A DNA stretch of 64,000 nt. Origin: an uncultured Gammaproteobacteria bacterium. GTDB taxonomy: Bacteria; Pseudomonadota; Gammaproteobacteria; UBA6429; Thiohalophilaceae. How positions within the stretch are numbered: position 1 is the stretch's first letter; every line of letters begins with the position of its first letter. The position numbers and the translations under genes are program-made. The stretch lies in assembly GCA_913064945.1 (NCBI GenBank), contig CAJYAN010000001.1:300964-364963 (forward strand), in the 5' to 3' direction. The notes beneath the pieces are model-generated. The model had not been told where the DNA came from. It did not search any database and saw only the letters and a program-made list of their open reading frames with translations. Positions 27,888 through 36,556 of the stretch are shown one piece after another.

Positions 27888-29191
27888 TGATGGTGTTATT
27901 GTTATTTCTTAGTGCATCACTATTAGGGTTATTAGCATTTTTTGAACCCTGCACGATCGCTACTCATACTTTATATTCGATTAAGATTAGCCGAGATGGA
28001 GATAAAAAAACGAGCTGGAAAAATCTGAGTACAATCTGGCTGGTCCGTAGTCTGTTATTCGTCATTCTATTTGTTGTCGCTGTGCTCTTTATAAGCCCAC
28101 CTGTTTGGGGGTCGAAACTGCCGAGTATTTTATTATCAGCGATAGCGATCATTTATCTTGTGTCGCGTTTAATATATATTCCGGTACCGCATCTGGAGAT
28201 TTTTAAACTCTTTCCGGGTGCAAAGCAATTTCCGTACAGCCTTAAACTGGGACTAACGTTACCCGCCTGTACATTGCCACTTATTATTATTGTTGCCGGT
28301 ATTGCGATAACGGTGGCTTCGATAACCTTTGCCGCACTGGCCGGAATTTTATTTGCGGCATTTTTTACTATCCCCCTGGTAATGACCACGTCCCGAGGGC
28401 TGGATAATGATAGCCTGGATTTTCTAAACCGTGCCGCAAAGAGTAGTCCGTATCTCACGGCCATCTTATTATTTAGCCTGGCGTTGTATTTGTTGGTTCC
28501 TTCCTTTGAAATTAACTTCACAGAGCTGAAAGGTGCATTGACTCAGGCGAGTTGGCTAGGGCTTGGCCTGGCCTTTCTGGCAGGTTTTGTATTCAGTTTT
28601 AATCCTGTTTCGTTTGCCTCAGTGCCCGTAATGCTGGCTTATGTGACAAAAGCGCACGAAGAGCGACGTGCGGTACTAATGGGCGGAGCTTTTGTTGCGG
28701 GTATGATGGTAACGCATGTGGTGCTGGGGGTGGCAGCCGCGTTAGGGGGCGACTGGGTAAAGGGAATAATGGGCAGAGAGTGGGGGCTATTTCTTGGGCC
28801 ATTACTGATTGTGATGGGTTTTATGTGGTCAGGCTGGTTAAATATCCGTCTACCCTGGTTTGGTGTTAAGGGGCGTAGGGTTACAGGGATCGGGGGAGCG
28901 TTTTTGCTCGGCATTCCTTTTTCAGTCGCTGTATGCCCATTTTGCACCCCCGCGTTATTGGTAGTATTGACGGCCAGTGCGGCGATTGGTTCAGTTGGTT
29001 TCGGTATTTCCTTATTATTTGCTTTTGCTTTAGGCCGTAGCATTCCTGTTATGTTAGGTGCATGGAGTATGGGATGGTTGGAGTCGTTGAAGATACTATC
29101 GCGTTATCAGAGGGGGCTTGAAATAATGGCAGGGCTGGTATTAATTTTAAGTGGGATTTATTTACTTAATGAATATTTCATGTTTGTTTGA
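27887..29191 (+). CDS. Tandem CcdA/DsbD-like thiol-electron transporter (two fused halves)
   Basis: A 434-residue polytopic protein with about 11-12 helices, twice the size of CcdA. The first half has EPC (Cys22) and LPAC (Cys128), matching the two membrane cysteines of CcdA that move reducing power across the membrane. The second half repeats the plan, but its first Cys is replaced (FSFNPVSFASVP, Val241) while the second motif is doubled (VCPFC, Cys350/353). GGAGGAG precedes the ATG. Context, between a thioredoxin and a MerR regulator inside a mercury island, suggests delivery of thiol electrons during metal stress. Not a standard mer gene. Export of metal is an alternative role. Confidence 0.8.
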   Translation: MMVLLLFLSASLLGLLAFFEPCTIATHTLYSIKISRDGDKKTSWKNLSTIWLVRSLLFVILFVVAVLFISPPVWGSKLPSILLSAIAIIYLVSRLIYIPVPHLEIFKLFPGAKQFPYSLKLGLTLPACTLPLIIIVAGIAITVASITFAALAGILFAAFFTIPLVMTTSRGLDNDSLDFLNRAAKSSPYLTAILLFSLALYLLVPSFEINFTELKGALTQASWLGLGLAFLAGFVFSFNPVSFASVPVMLAYVTKAHEERRAVLMGGAFVAGMMVTHVVLGVAAALGGDWVKGIMGREWGLFLGPLLIVMGFMWSGWLNIRLPWFGVKGRRVTGIGGAFLLGIPFSVAVCPFCTPALLVVLTASAAIGSVGFGISLLFAFALGRSIPVMLGAWSMGWLESLKILSRYQRGLEIMAGLVLILSGIYLLNEYFMFV

Positions 29192-29235
29192 TGTCATTAG
29201 CTTGAGTACCCTGTCTGTTTTAGAATAGGCGTTTA

Positions 29236-29652
29236 ATGAGAAAAATAATGTATAAAATAGGCGAAGTAGCGAAGCGGACAGATATATCGGTTGATACGCT
29301 GCGCTATTATGAAAAATTTGGTCTACTAATGAATATTTCTCGGGATGATTCAGGTGTCCGTCAATACAGTGACAAGGATATTTCCCGGTTAAAATTTATT
29401 AAGCGGGCGCAGCGCATGGATTTTAGCCTGAATGAAATAAAGCATTTGCTTGGCATGCGAGAAGATCCACGACAAACCAAGGACAGTGTTCGTCAGCTCA
29501 CCGCCGATAAGCTTAAAGATATTGAAAATCAACTTGACGACCTGATTACGCTTCGCAATGAGTTGCAACTCTTGCTGGGTCTTTGCAAGGGTAGTGAAGA
29601 AGGTTGTCCCATTATTGAAAGTATCGATGCTGAAGATATGCCGCCTGGTTAG
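29236..29652 (+). CDS. MerR-family metal regulator with reduced cysteine set
   Basis: A 138-residue regulator beginning YKIGEVAKRTDISVDTLRYYEKFGL, the MerR winged-helix signature. The C-terminal metal loop has Cys117 and Cys124 (LCKGSEEGCPII). The Cys or Cys-like residue expected at the start of the dimerisation helix in MerR, ZntR and CadR (about 79-82) is absent (EDPRQTKD). The effector is therefore uncertain: a metal bound by two Cys, an organomercurial, or an oxidant. Last gene of the operon whose promoter has a ZntR-like operator, so autoregulation is expected. 44 bp after the tandem-CcdA stop. Confidence 0.85.
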   Translation: MRKIMYKIGEVAKRTDISVDTLRYYEKFGLLMNISRDDSGVRQYSDKDISRLKFIKRAQRMDFSLNEIKHLLGMREDPRQTKDSVRQLTADKLKDIENQLDDLITLRNELQLLLGLCKGSEEGCPIIESIDAEDMPPG

Positions 29653-29742
29653 GGTATGTCAGGATATTTTAAATTGCTGATCGCCGAAGTGTCATTGACC
29701 GGTGTTGCATGTGTATCACGTAGATAAGCGATTTTTTCATAA

Positions 29743-30561
29743 TTAAATTGGCTGGTTGGGTTTAACCGCCTCGATACTGGCGGATAGGACATAGTCCTCT
29801 ACACCTCGACCTGGAGCCCAGTCCTTGATGAAATCACGAGAGTCATCTTTCGGTGTGATGTGGATATCGCTAAAACCAGTATCTTTCAGGATTTGCTGTA
29901 ATTCTTTAATTAATAACGCCCCGGCCATACAGCCAGCATAGAGTTGGGGGTCATTTTTCAGGTCATCGGGTAATTCGGTCGTCTTGACGGTATCAGAAAT
30001 GGCGAGACGGCCACCGGGTTTAAGAATGCGAAAGGTCTCGGCAAAGACGCGCGGCTTGTTGGTGGAGAGATTGATGACACAATTGGAGATGATGACGTCT
30101 GCCGTATTATCGGCCAGCGGCAGGTTTTCGATCTCACCCAGGCGAAATTCCACCTGGTTAAAGTTGCCCTTGTGTGCGTTGGCACGGGCCTTGGAGATCA
30201 TCTCCGGCGTCATGTCGACACCAATAACCTGTCCGGACTGACCGACTTCATGTGCGGCAAGAAAAGCGTCAAAGCCACCGCCGCTGCCAAGGTCGACGAC
30301 GACATCACCCGGTTGCAGGCTGGCAATCGCGCGTGGGTTACCGCAACCCAGGCCCATATCGGCGCCACTGGGAACGTTGTCGAGGTCAGTCTGCGAGTAG
30401 CCCAGGCGGGTTGAGATCAGGGTATTGAGGGCGCTATCGTCCGAGACGCCACAGCAGCTACTGGCCTCGCCGCAGTGACTCCCCGTGTTACTGGCCTCCG
30501 CAACCTGGCGGTAGCTGTCACGGACATGGTTGCGGATATCGTCGGCGTGTTTGGGATCCAT
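29743..30561 (-). CDS. arsM: Arsenite S-adenosylmethionine methyltransferase ArsM
   Basis: A 272-residue enzyme that methylates As(III) to mono-, di- and trimethyl forms in the cytoplasm. Metal-binding cysteines are Cys30 and the Cys36-Cys37 pair (SSCCGVSDD), NCVINLS (about 158) and YAGCMAGAL (about 208). The SAM motif [16 protein letters not shown] is at about 87-102. The 3' end, coding [12 protein letters not shown] onward, is duplicated exactly at 24159, beyond the mercury island. The C-terminus after the repeat (PNQPI) differs from that of the detached copy (ALV). No arsR or arsB is adjacent. Confidence 0.93.
   Translation of the reverse strand: MDPKHADDIRNHVRDSYRQVAEASNTGSHCGEASSCCGVSDDSALNTLISTRLGYSQTDLDNVPSGADMGLGCGNPRAIASLQPGDVVVDLGSGGGFDAFLAAHEVGQSGQVIGVDMTPEMISKARANAHKGNFNQVEFRLGEIENLPLADNTADVIISNCVINLSTNKPRVFAETFRILKPGGRLAISDTVKTTELPDDLKNDPQLYAGCMAGALLIKELQQILKDTGFSDIHITPKDDSRDFIKDWAPGRGVEDYVLSASIEAVKPNQPI
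29761..29829 (-). repeat. 69-bp direct repeat, copy 2: within the arsM 3' end
   Basis: Identical to 24159-24227 and in the same orientation. The two copies flank about 5.5 kb holding merA, merP, merT, merR and the thioredoxin/CcdA/MerR operon. Confidence 0.93.
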
Positions 30562-30701
30562 AGTAAGCTTCCTGTTGTGGCGATTTTACTGAGCTGTCTC
30601 GGTTCGCGGCACTGATATGACAAAATAAACTGGCTTGTGTTCCCCACAAAGCTGGTAAAATCTGTGGTGTCTGAGAACATCTTACTGGAAATCTACCTCG
30701 T

Positions 30702-31133
30702 ATGTCAGTACTGGATAAACCCCTACATAAATTAAATCAGCAGGAGTGGGAGTCGCTCTGTGATGGTTGTGGCCGTTGTTGCATGATCAAGTTCGAGGAT
30801 GAAGACACCGGCAGGTATTACTACACTAATGTCATTTGCCAGCTCTGGGATCAACGCACAGGCCGCTGTGGTGATTATGCCAATCGACAGCGACGAGTGC
30901 CGGATTGTCTCAATCTGAAAGATGAAAAAGACCTGAGCTTTTTACCCAATAGCTGCGCCTACCGACTGCGTTCACAGGGCAAGCCGCTACCGGAGTGGCA
31001 CCCGTTGATTTCAGGTGATAAGGCGACAGTGAATGAGGCGGGGATTACGGTGATTGGCAAGGTGATTTCGGAAGAGTTCGTACACCGTCAACAATTTGTT
31101 CAGCACATTATTGAATGGATCGAGATCGATTAA
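30702..31133 (+). CDS. ycgN: UPF0260 (YcgN-like) cysteine-cluster protein
   Basis: A 143-residue protein with the YkgJ-type Zn/Fe-binding cysteine cluster: SLCDGCGRCCMIKFED (about 19-34), GRCGDYANR, VPDCLNL and NSCAYRL. The order and length match E. coli YcgN (UPF0260). Biochemical function is not established; the cluster may coordinate Zn2+ or Fe-S. It is transcribed divergently from arsM with a 140-bp gap and converges on the sensor-kinase gene at 31141. Confidence 0.9.
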   Translation: MSVLDKPLHKLNQQEWESLCDGCGRCCMIKFEDEDTGRYYYTNVICQLWDQRTGRCGDYANRQRRVPDCLNLKDEKDLSFLPNSCAYRLRSQGKPLPEWHPLISGDKATVNEAGITVIGKVISEEFVHRQQFVQHIIEWIEID

Positions 31134-31140
31134 AAGGGTG

Positions 31141-32475
31141 CTAACTTTTCCGGGGAAGCTCAATGGTAAAACACGCCCCACCAAGACTGCTTTCGCCGAC
31201 GGATAAATTTCCCCTGTAGGCGCCGACGATATCGACCACGACGGCCAGGCCAATCCCCTGCCCGGGTATTTTACTATCGGCGCGCTGACCTCTTTGCAGG
31301 ATGGCCTGACGTACCTCTGCGGGGATGCCTTGGCCATCATCCTCAATGGAAATTATAATGTCATCAGGCTCCATTCGGCTAGAGACACGGATGTGTTGCC
31401 GACACCACTTGCCAGCGTTATCCAGTAGATTACCCATACACTCCATAAAGTCGCCTTCATCCATACGCAGGGTGGTATCGGCATTGATGTGGAGTTCAAA
31501 GTTAAGCTGTTTATCGCGATAGACTTTGCCAAGAGCATGCGTGATCTTTTCGACCAGCGGTCGTATGGCGATATATTGTTGTGCCATAGCCGGACCGGCG
31601 GTAGATGCCCGTTGTAGCTGATAGGCAACGATTTTGTCCATACGATCAATCTGCTCCGCGTTCTCGTGTGGTGATTTATACGCAGCCAAATTACCCCGCA
31701 TGACCGCCAGCGGTGTCTTCAGGCTATGCGCCAGGTCCGCCAGGGCATGGCGATAGCGATTTTGTTGCTGTTGCTGGTGTTCCAATAAGCCATTGAGATT
31801 GGAAGTGAGTTGCTGAATTTCCTGTGGATAGTGGCCGGCAATTTTGTTCGACAGACCCTGATCAATTTTATGCAGTTCGTTGCTGACCCGCTGGAGTGGT
31901 CGCAGACCCCAGCGCAGCGTCAGGAGTAAACTGATTAATAATAAAATGGACATGCCGCCCAACCAGCCCCATAGCGTCGTACGGTAGCTATTTATCTGCT
32001 GATTGAAACTGTTGAGGTCGAGGGCGATATTAAACGTCAGGGGTACCGACTTATCGGCCAGGCTCCACTGGATGCCGTAACTGAGGACATAAAAGTGATC
32101 GGTGTGGAGGGTGACTTCATGAAAACGTTGTTCACCGGGTGGCAGGCTGAGGGGTTTGGGGACACGTACGCTTAAGGTCGACAGTGATTTCCAGATCACC
32201 TTGCCCTCTTGATTGGTGACATGGGCATACAGACCGGAACTGGGCAGGCTAAAGCGGGTCTCCAGCAGGCGGGCGGGCATCGTCAGCTTGCCATCGGCAT
32301 CCACATCGGCGGCGGCGAGTAATAAATAGAGTTGGCTGAGTAAGCGTTCTTCCAGGGCGATGTGGGCGCTCTTGTAATAAGCACGATCGAGAGCCGTGGC
32401 GGTTACTAACAGAAACACCAGCAGGACAATGCCGGTGCTGATTAGCATGCGGCTTTTTAGTGACCAGCGGCGCAT
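31141..32475 (-). CDS. Sensor histidine kinase, PhoQ-like
   Basis: A 444-residue inner-membrane kinase with helices near 12-30 and 165-188 enclosing a PhoQ-like periplasmic sensor. HAMP follows, then DLAHSLKTPLAVMRGN (phospho-accepting His near 253), the N-box MGNLLDNAGKW, and EDDGQGIP with GQGIGLAVV. It abuts the response-regulator gene with no gap (stop 32476, start 32475) and is the last gene of a four-gene operon. Acidic patches in the sensor domain that bind Mg2+ in true PhoQ are not clearly visible, so the ligand is unknown. Confidence 0.9.
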   Translation of the reverse strand: MRRWSLKSRMLISTGIVLLVFLLVTATALDRAYYKSAHIALEERLLSQLYLLLAAADVDADGKLTMPARLLETRFSLPSSGLYAHVTNQEGKVIWKSLSTLSVRVPKPLSLPPGEQRFHEVTLHTDHFYVLSYGIQWSLADKSVPLTFNIALDLNSFNQQINSYRTTLWGWLGGMSILLLISLLLTLRWGLRPLQRVSNELHKIDQGLSNKIAGHYPQEIQQLTSNLNGLLEHQQQQQNRYRHALADLAHSLKTPLAVMRGNLAAYKSPHENAEQIDRMDKIVAYQLQRASTAGPAMAQQYIAIRPLVEKITHALGKVYRDKQLNFELHINADTTLRMDEGDFMECMGNLLDNAGKWCRQHIRVSSRMEPDDIIISIEDDGQGIPAEVRQAILQRGQRADSKIPGQGIGLAVVVDIVGAYRGNLSVGESSLGGACFTIELPRKS

Positions 32476-33147
32476 CTATTCACATTGCAAGCGATAACCA
32501 CGACCGCGCAGGGTTTCGATAGGCTGGAGTTGCCCGTCGGGGTCCAGTTTTTTTCGAAGACGACCGATCATCACTTCAATGACATTACTGTCGCGGTCTT
32601 CATCATGCGGGTACAGATAATCGGCCAGGTTGTTTTTGGACAGGACCTGTCCCTGCTGTCTGACCATGTACTCGAGGAGCCGGTATTCAAAACTGGTCAG
32701 TTCCAGTACCTGTTGATGAAGAAAGACCTGCTGCTGATCCGGCTGGACAAGAATTGGACCCGCCTGCAGGGAATTGTCCGGGCTACCGCTGGCGCGCCGT
32801 AGTAGGGCCTTGAGTCGCGCCAGTAACTCTTCAATCTGAAAGGGCTTAGTCAGGTAGTCATCGCCACCGGCCTCCAGACCATTGACCTTATCCTGCCAGC
32901 GATCCCGTGCCGTCAAAATCAATATCGGCAGGGTTTGCCCCGCCTTACGCAACTGCTGGATGATTTCAATGCCCGATAGACCAGGCAGGCCAAGGTCAAT
33001 AATGGCGGCGTCGAGTGGATACTCCTGGGCAAAAAAAAGCCCCTCCTGACCGTCGCCGGTGGCATCGACGGTATAGTGTTGTTGCTGTAACTGTTGCGTC
33101 AGCTGCTCGCGTAGTGCCTGTTCATCTTCGATGATTAGGATACGCAT
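32476..33147 (-). CDS. OmpR/PhoP-family response regulator
   Basis: A 223-residue two-domain regulator starting MRILIIEDEQALREQL. The phospho-acceptor Asp is in AAIIDLGLPGLSG (about 51), with the conserved Lys in YLTKPFQ. The C-terminal winged helix ends GRGYRLQCE. Its start is placed at 33147; in-frame sequence up to 33183 lies inside the PepSY gene. The tandem 11-bp repeat in front of the operon (33883-33904) is a plausible self-operator. It pairs with the adjacent kinase. Confidence 0.93.
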   Translation of the reverse strand: MRILIIEDEQALREQLTQQLQQQHYTVDATGDGQEGLFFAQEYPLDAAIIDLGLPGLSGIEIIQQLRKAGQTLPILILTARDRWQDKVNGLEAGGDDYLTKPFQIEELLARLKALLRRASGSPDNSLQAGPILVQPDQQQVFLHQQVLELTSFEYRLLEYMVRQQGQVLSKNNLADYLYPHDEDRDSNVIEVMIGRLRKKLDPDGQLQPIETLRGRGYRLQCE

Positions 33148-33148
33148 A

Positions 33149-33406
33149 TCATGGCCTACCAATGGTCTTGCCGCTGTTGGCATCGATCAATATCAGGTGC
33201 ACTTCGCCACGCGTGTTGAGAATTTTGACCTGATACACCGGCCGCCCCTGAGATTGCACCTGCTTAATGGCAAGCACTCGACCAGGGACCTGTTGGCGGG
33301 CAATGTCACTGGCCTGTTGTGATGTGACACTGGCCAGCCCTGCTGCCGGTACCACCGCTAACAGGCTCAGCCAGAAAGCAAAGATATACAGTCGTAGTTT
33401 ATTCAT
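33149..33406 (-). CDS. Small periplasmic PepSY-domain protein
   Basis: An 85-residue protein beginning MNKLRLYIFAFWLSLLAVVP, a signal peptide, followed by a single PepSY domain (ASDIARQQVPGRVLAIKQVQ to LIDANSGKTIG). PepSY domains often accompany two-component systems and may inhibit proteases or modulate the sensor. One base separates its stop from the regulator start, so they are co-translated. Start 33406 is taken because it opens the signal peptide. Confidence 0.85.
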   Translation of the reverse strand: MNKLRLYIFAFWLSLLAVVPAAGLASVTSQQASDIARQQVPGRVLAIKQVQSQGRPVYQVKILNTRGEVHLILIDANSGKTIGRP

Positions 33407-33507
33407 ACCGATAGCATACACAGTCGTATTTTGATTGCAATGTCCTCCATGGTACTCTGCCGCCGCGCACGTTGTCGTCATGGCGGCGGCCACGAAAAAA
33501 ACAACCT

Positions 33508-33831
33508 CTAGTAATGGTACCTGTGACGATGCTCAGCACGATAACGCGGTGTAAATTTATAGCGATAGTCGTTATCATAAAAGCCCCGTGCACGGGCACG
33601 GTGACGCGAATAGTATTCATGTAAAGCCTCGCGTCGCTCATAGCGATGAGCACGGCGATTCGCTTCATAGCGTTCATGTCGTTCATAGCGGGGGTGATAA
33701 TCGCGGTCAATATACAGGCCCTGGCCAAGACGAATCGACCAGATGACATCGGCCTGTGAAGTGAGTGGCAACAGCATGGCAAAGAGTAGTACGGTACCGC
33801 CTGAGTAACGGAGTAATGTCTTACGATTCAT
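33508..33831 (-). CDS. Small exported Arg/Tyr/His-rich protein, first gene of the two-component operon
   Basis: A 107-residue protein with a signal peptide (LLRYSGGTVLLFAMLLPLTSQA) and a highly basic mature part with repeated RYE, HRY and YR units ending RYRAEHRHRYHY. No known domain; the composition suggests binding to polyanions (LPS, nucleic acid, heme or metal). It lies 101 bp upstream of the PepSY gene on the same strand and behind the 11-bp tandem repeat, so it may be the main output of the two-component system. Confidence 0.75.
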   Translation of the reverse strand: MNRKTLLRYSGGTVLLFAMLLPLTSQADVIWSIRLGQGLYIDRDYHPRYERHERYEANRRAHRYERREALHEYYSRHRARARGFYDNDYRYKFTPRYRAEHRHRYHY

Positions 33832-33882
33832 GTCGGTCTCCTCTGGTGTTTTATGAGCCTGGAGAAAGTTTACCGGCGAATA

Positions 33883-33904
33883 GCTGAATACTGGCTGAAT
33901 ACTG
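33883..33904 (-). promoter_or_regulatory. Tandem 11-bp repeat, candidate response-regulator operator
   Basis: GCTGAATACTG occurs twice head to tail (33883-33893 and 33894-33904), that is TATTCAG units 11 bp apart on the minus strand. A weaker third TATTCGC follows and a TAAACT lies nearby as -10 for the downstream operon. One-turn-spaced direct repeats are how OmpR-family dimers bind. Confidence 0.55.
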
Positions 33905-34041
33905 GCGTTGATATCACTGCAAGAGGCTGGCCGATTCAGTCAGTAGGCCACTTCCTGGTTGTTGCCAGACATAGATTGTCGCCTGGTCCCGAAATTTCTC
34001 TGCCCGTGGGCGATGGGTAAGGCTCAAAAATAAACCTTGTA

Positions 34042-34296
34042 ATGGTGATACGGATGAAAGGTATGTCGCTCGACCCGGATGTTGTTTCAGAACAGTTTGC
34101 CGTGGTGAAGGTAGGACGGCGCTTGCGTGAACGCGTGCCGGAAACAACGGTACACATCGTCGAAAGCCAGGAAGAAGCCATGCAGCAATCACAGCCGGAG
34201 AGGCAACGCTATGCTGCCAGGGTCGCTGGTCCATCGCGTTCATCAGAGGGCCTGCGTGTTTACTATATTATTGAGTGGTTCGATAAACCGGCATGA
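34042..34296 (+). CDS. Conserved hypothetical protein coupled to cmoM (up to 84 aa)
   Basis: The ORF starts at 34042 or more likely at one of two later ATGs (34054, 34063). It encodes a soluble sequence with VVSEQFAVVKVGRRLRERVP, VHIVESQEEAMQQ and a C-terminal RVYYIIEWFDKPA. Its ATGA stop/start overlaps cmoM by 4 bp, which strongly suggests it is translated. No family recognised. A long reading frame on the other strand over the same bases has no better support and was rejected. Confidence 0.55.
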   Translation: MVIRMKGMSLDPDVVSEQFAVVKVGRRLRERVPETTVHIVESQEEAMQQSQPERQRYAARVAGPSRSSEGLRVYYIIEWFDKPA

Positions 34297-35066
34297 CGGA
34301 TCAGTACTTCGATGCCCGCGCAGTACGCTTTGCCAATAATATTTACGGTACACCCAAGGGCGAGATCCGCCTGGCCATTCTGTGGCGTGACCTGCAGAAA
34401 ACGATTCCCTGGCTGCAGACGGCTGAGCCAAAAAAAATTCTCGATATCGGTGCCGGTCTTGGACACCTGGCCATTAAACTGGCCGCCCAGGGTCATGCGG
34501 TAACCTGCGTTGAACCCTCTGCTGAAATGATGCAACAGGCGCAACAGAATATCGCGGCGGCACTGCCGCATTCGTCGTTAGGCTTTATCGAATCCTCGTT
34601 GCAGAATTTGCCACAACACCTGAACGAAAAATTTGACCTGGTGATCTGTCACGCCGTACTGGAATGGCTGGCAAATCCTGAACAGGCCATCGAATTACTG
34701 CGTCACTGGTTAAAGGCAGATGCCTATCTGTCACTGATGGTCTATAACCTCAACGGCATTGTCATGCGCAATCTGGTACGCGGCAATTTTCGCAAGGTCA
34801 GGCGTGGTGACTTTGCCGGTGATCAGCGTGGCCTGACACCGGCGCAGCCACTGCTGCCAGAGGCCGTCGAGACCTGGCTTGCCAGTGCCAATCTGGATGT
34901 CAAGCAACAAAGTGGTATTCGCGTAGTCTATGATTACCTGCCACGCGCCATCGCCACAGAACGTTCGCTGGAAGATATTATCGAGATGGAAATGCAGTTC
35001 TCGCTGCAGGCACCTTATAACCGTCTTGGCCGTTATAGCCACTGGGTTTGTCAGCCGCACCGATAA
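34293..35066 (+). CDS. cmoM: tRNA 5-carboxymethoxyuridine methyltransferase CmoM
   Basis: A 257-residue SAM methyltransferase that esterifies cmo5U34 to mcmo5U34 in tRNAs decoding Ser, Pro, Ala and others. The start MTDQYFDARAVRFANNIYGTP is diagnostic for CmoM (formerly SmtA). The SAM loop ILDIGAGLGHLAIKLA (about 49-64) and the MVYNLNGIVMRNLVRGNF segment fit. It acts after TrhP, CmoA and CmoB, all encoded in this window but not adjacent. Coupled to the small gene before it. Confidence 0.93.
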   Translation: MTDQYFDARAVRFANNIYGTPKGEIRLAILWRDLQKTIPWLQTAEPKKILDIGAGLGHLAIKLAAQGHAVTCVEPSAEMMQQAQQNIAAALPHSSLGFIESSLQNLPQHLNEKFDLVICHAVLEWLANPEQAIELLRHWLKADAYLSLMVYNLNGIVMRNLVRGNFRKVRRGDFAGDQRGLTPAQPLLPEAVETWLASANLDVKQQSGIRVVYDYLPRAIATERSLEDIIEMEMQFSLQAPYNRLGRYSHWVCQPHR

Positions 35067-35178
35067 GACTGGAATTTTTCTTCCCGCATATCACGCTCAC
35101 CGCAAGTTCTGGTTACAAACAGTGCGTCAGTACTTATTGCTGATGGCGAAGTACAATGGGTAACACAATGCTGTGAGG

Positions 35179-36390
35179 TTAACTGGCTGCAGGTGGGATT
35201 GTTTCCACGCAAGCCGCAGCCTGTTTGGCGCGCTGGCGACAGTCTTCAATCTCATCACCGTAGGCCAGGGCCACGCCCATGCGGCGGCGCGTAAAGGACT
35301 CGGGTTTGCCGAACAGGCGAATATCGGTCTGCGGTACCGCCAGCGCCTTGTCGATATGGTCAAAGGCAATGCCCTGGGCATCCATGCCGCCATAGATGAC
35401 GGCGCTGGCACCGGGAGTGCGCAGCGCAGTATTCACCGGCAGGCCAAGAATGGCGCGGGCATGTAGCTCAAATTCGTTTTGCATTTGCGTGATCATGGTG
35501 ACCATGCCGGTGTCATGTGGCCGCGGACTGACTTCACTAAACCAGACTTCATCACCCTTAATAAAAAGCTCGACGCCAAACAGGCCCAGACCACCAAGAT
35601 TGCTGGTGACGGCCTCTGCAATGTGCCGGGCCTTTTTGATGGCGACATCACTCATGGGCTGCGGCTGCCAGCTCTCGACATAATCACCTTTGACCTGGAT
35701 GTGACCAACGGGGTCACAAAACTGTGTTTCAATGTCGCCTGTAGCATTGCGCGCGCGGACCGTCAGCAAGGTAATTTCATAATCAAATTTGATCATCTCT
35801 TCGACAATGATGCGCCCCTGATCGACACGGCCACCAGTCTTGGCATAGTCCCAGGCTGTTTGCACGTCGTCTGGCCCGTTAATCGTCGACTGGCCCTTGC
35901 CCGAAGAGGACATCACCGGCTTGACGATACAGGGATAGCCGATACCGTTATCAATCGAGGTCTGTAATTCAGTGAGTGATTCTGCAAAGGCATATTTGGA
36001 AGTCGCCAGGCCCAATGCTTCGGCGGCAAGGCGACGAATACCTTCGCGGTTCATGGTGAGTTGTGTAGCACGCGCCACCGGCACGACCGTGGCCAGGCCA
36101 TCGGCCTCGATACGTGCCAGTTCATCGGTGGCAATCGCCTCGATCTCGGGAACAATAACATGCGGCTGCTCTTTCTCAATCACGGCACGCAAGGCTTTGG
36201 CATCGGTCATATCGATGACATGAAAACGGTGTGCCACCTGCTGACCAGGGGCGTTCTCATAACGGTCGACACCAATGACCTCTACACCGAGACGTTGCAG
36301 GGCGATGATCACCTCTTTGCCCAGTTCGCCGCAACCAAGCAACATCACGCGGGTGGCAGTAGGGGAGAGGGGCGTTCCGATACGAGTCAT
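35179..36390 (-). CDS. purT: Formate-dependent phosphoribosylglycinamide formyltransferase (GAR transformylase 2)
   Basis: A 403-residue ATP-grasp enzyme that makes formyl-GAR from GAR, formate and ATP in purine synthesis, a folate-independent alternative to PurN. The N-terminal [13 protein letters not shown] nucleotide-binding loop, [17 protein letters not shown] (ATP-grasp P-loop, about 150-166), [16 protein letters not shown] and [15 protein letters not shown] (about 275-290) are PurT signatures. Full length. Convergent with cmoM, divergent from the small membrane genes. Confidence 0.96.
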   Translation of the reverse strand: MTRIGTPLSPTATRVMLLGCGELGKEVIIALQRLGVEVIGVDRYENAPGQQVAHRFHVIDMTDAKALRAVIEKEQPHVIVPEIEAIATDELARIEADGLATVVPVARATQLTMNREGIRRLAAEALGLATSKYAFAESLTELQTSIDNGIGYPCIVKPVMSSSGKGQSTINGPDDVQTAWDYAKTGGRVDQGRIIVEEMIKFDYEITLLTVRARNATGDIETQFCDPVGHIQVKGDYVESWQPQPMSDVAIKKARHIAEAVTSNLGGLGLFGVELFIKGDEVWFSEVSPRPHDTGMVTMITQMQNEFELHARAILGLPVNTALRTPGASAVIYGGMDAQGIAFDHIDKALAVPQTDIRLFGKPESFTRRRMGVALAYGDEIEDCRQRAKQAAACVETIPPAAS

Positions 36391-36556
36391 AGCCTGATTC
36401 CTGTGTCAAAAATTTCAGGAATTATACGATAGTCATGCAGCCTTGGGGATGGTAATTGCACCAAAAGTTGAGGCAACATCCGCTAAGGCGTATAACAGTG
36501 CGCGATATGTACGTGTTTGGCATATACTATTTATCTACAAGTCAATGAGGGACAGC

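Noticed and set aside
33914..34243. Reading frame of about 110 codons on the minus strand
   Set aside because: It overlaps the plus-strand gene that is coupled to cmoM, has no ribosome-binding site and an improbable Ser/Arg/Pro-rich composition.
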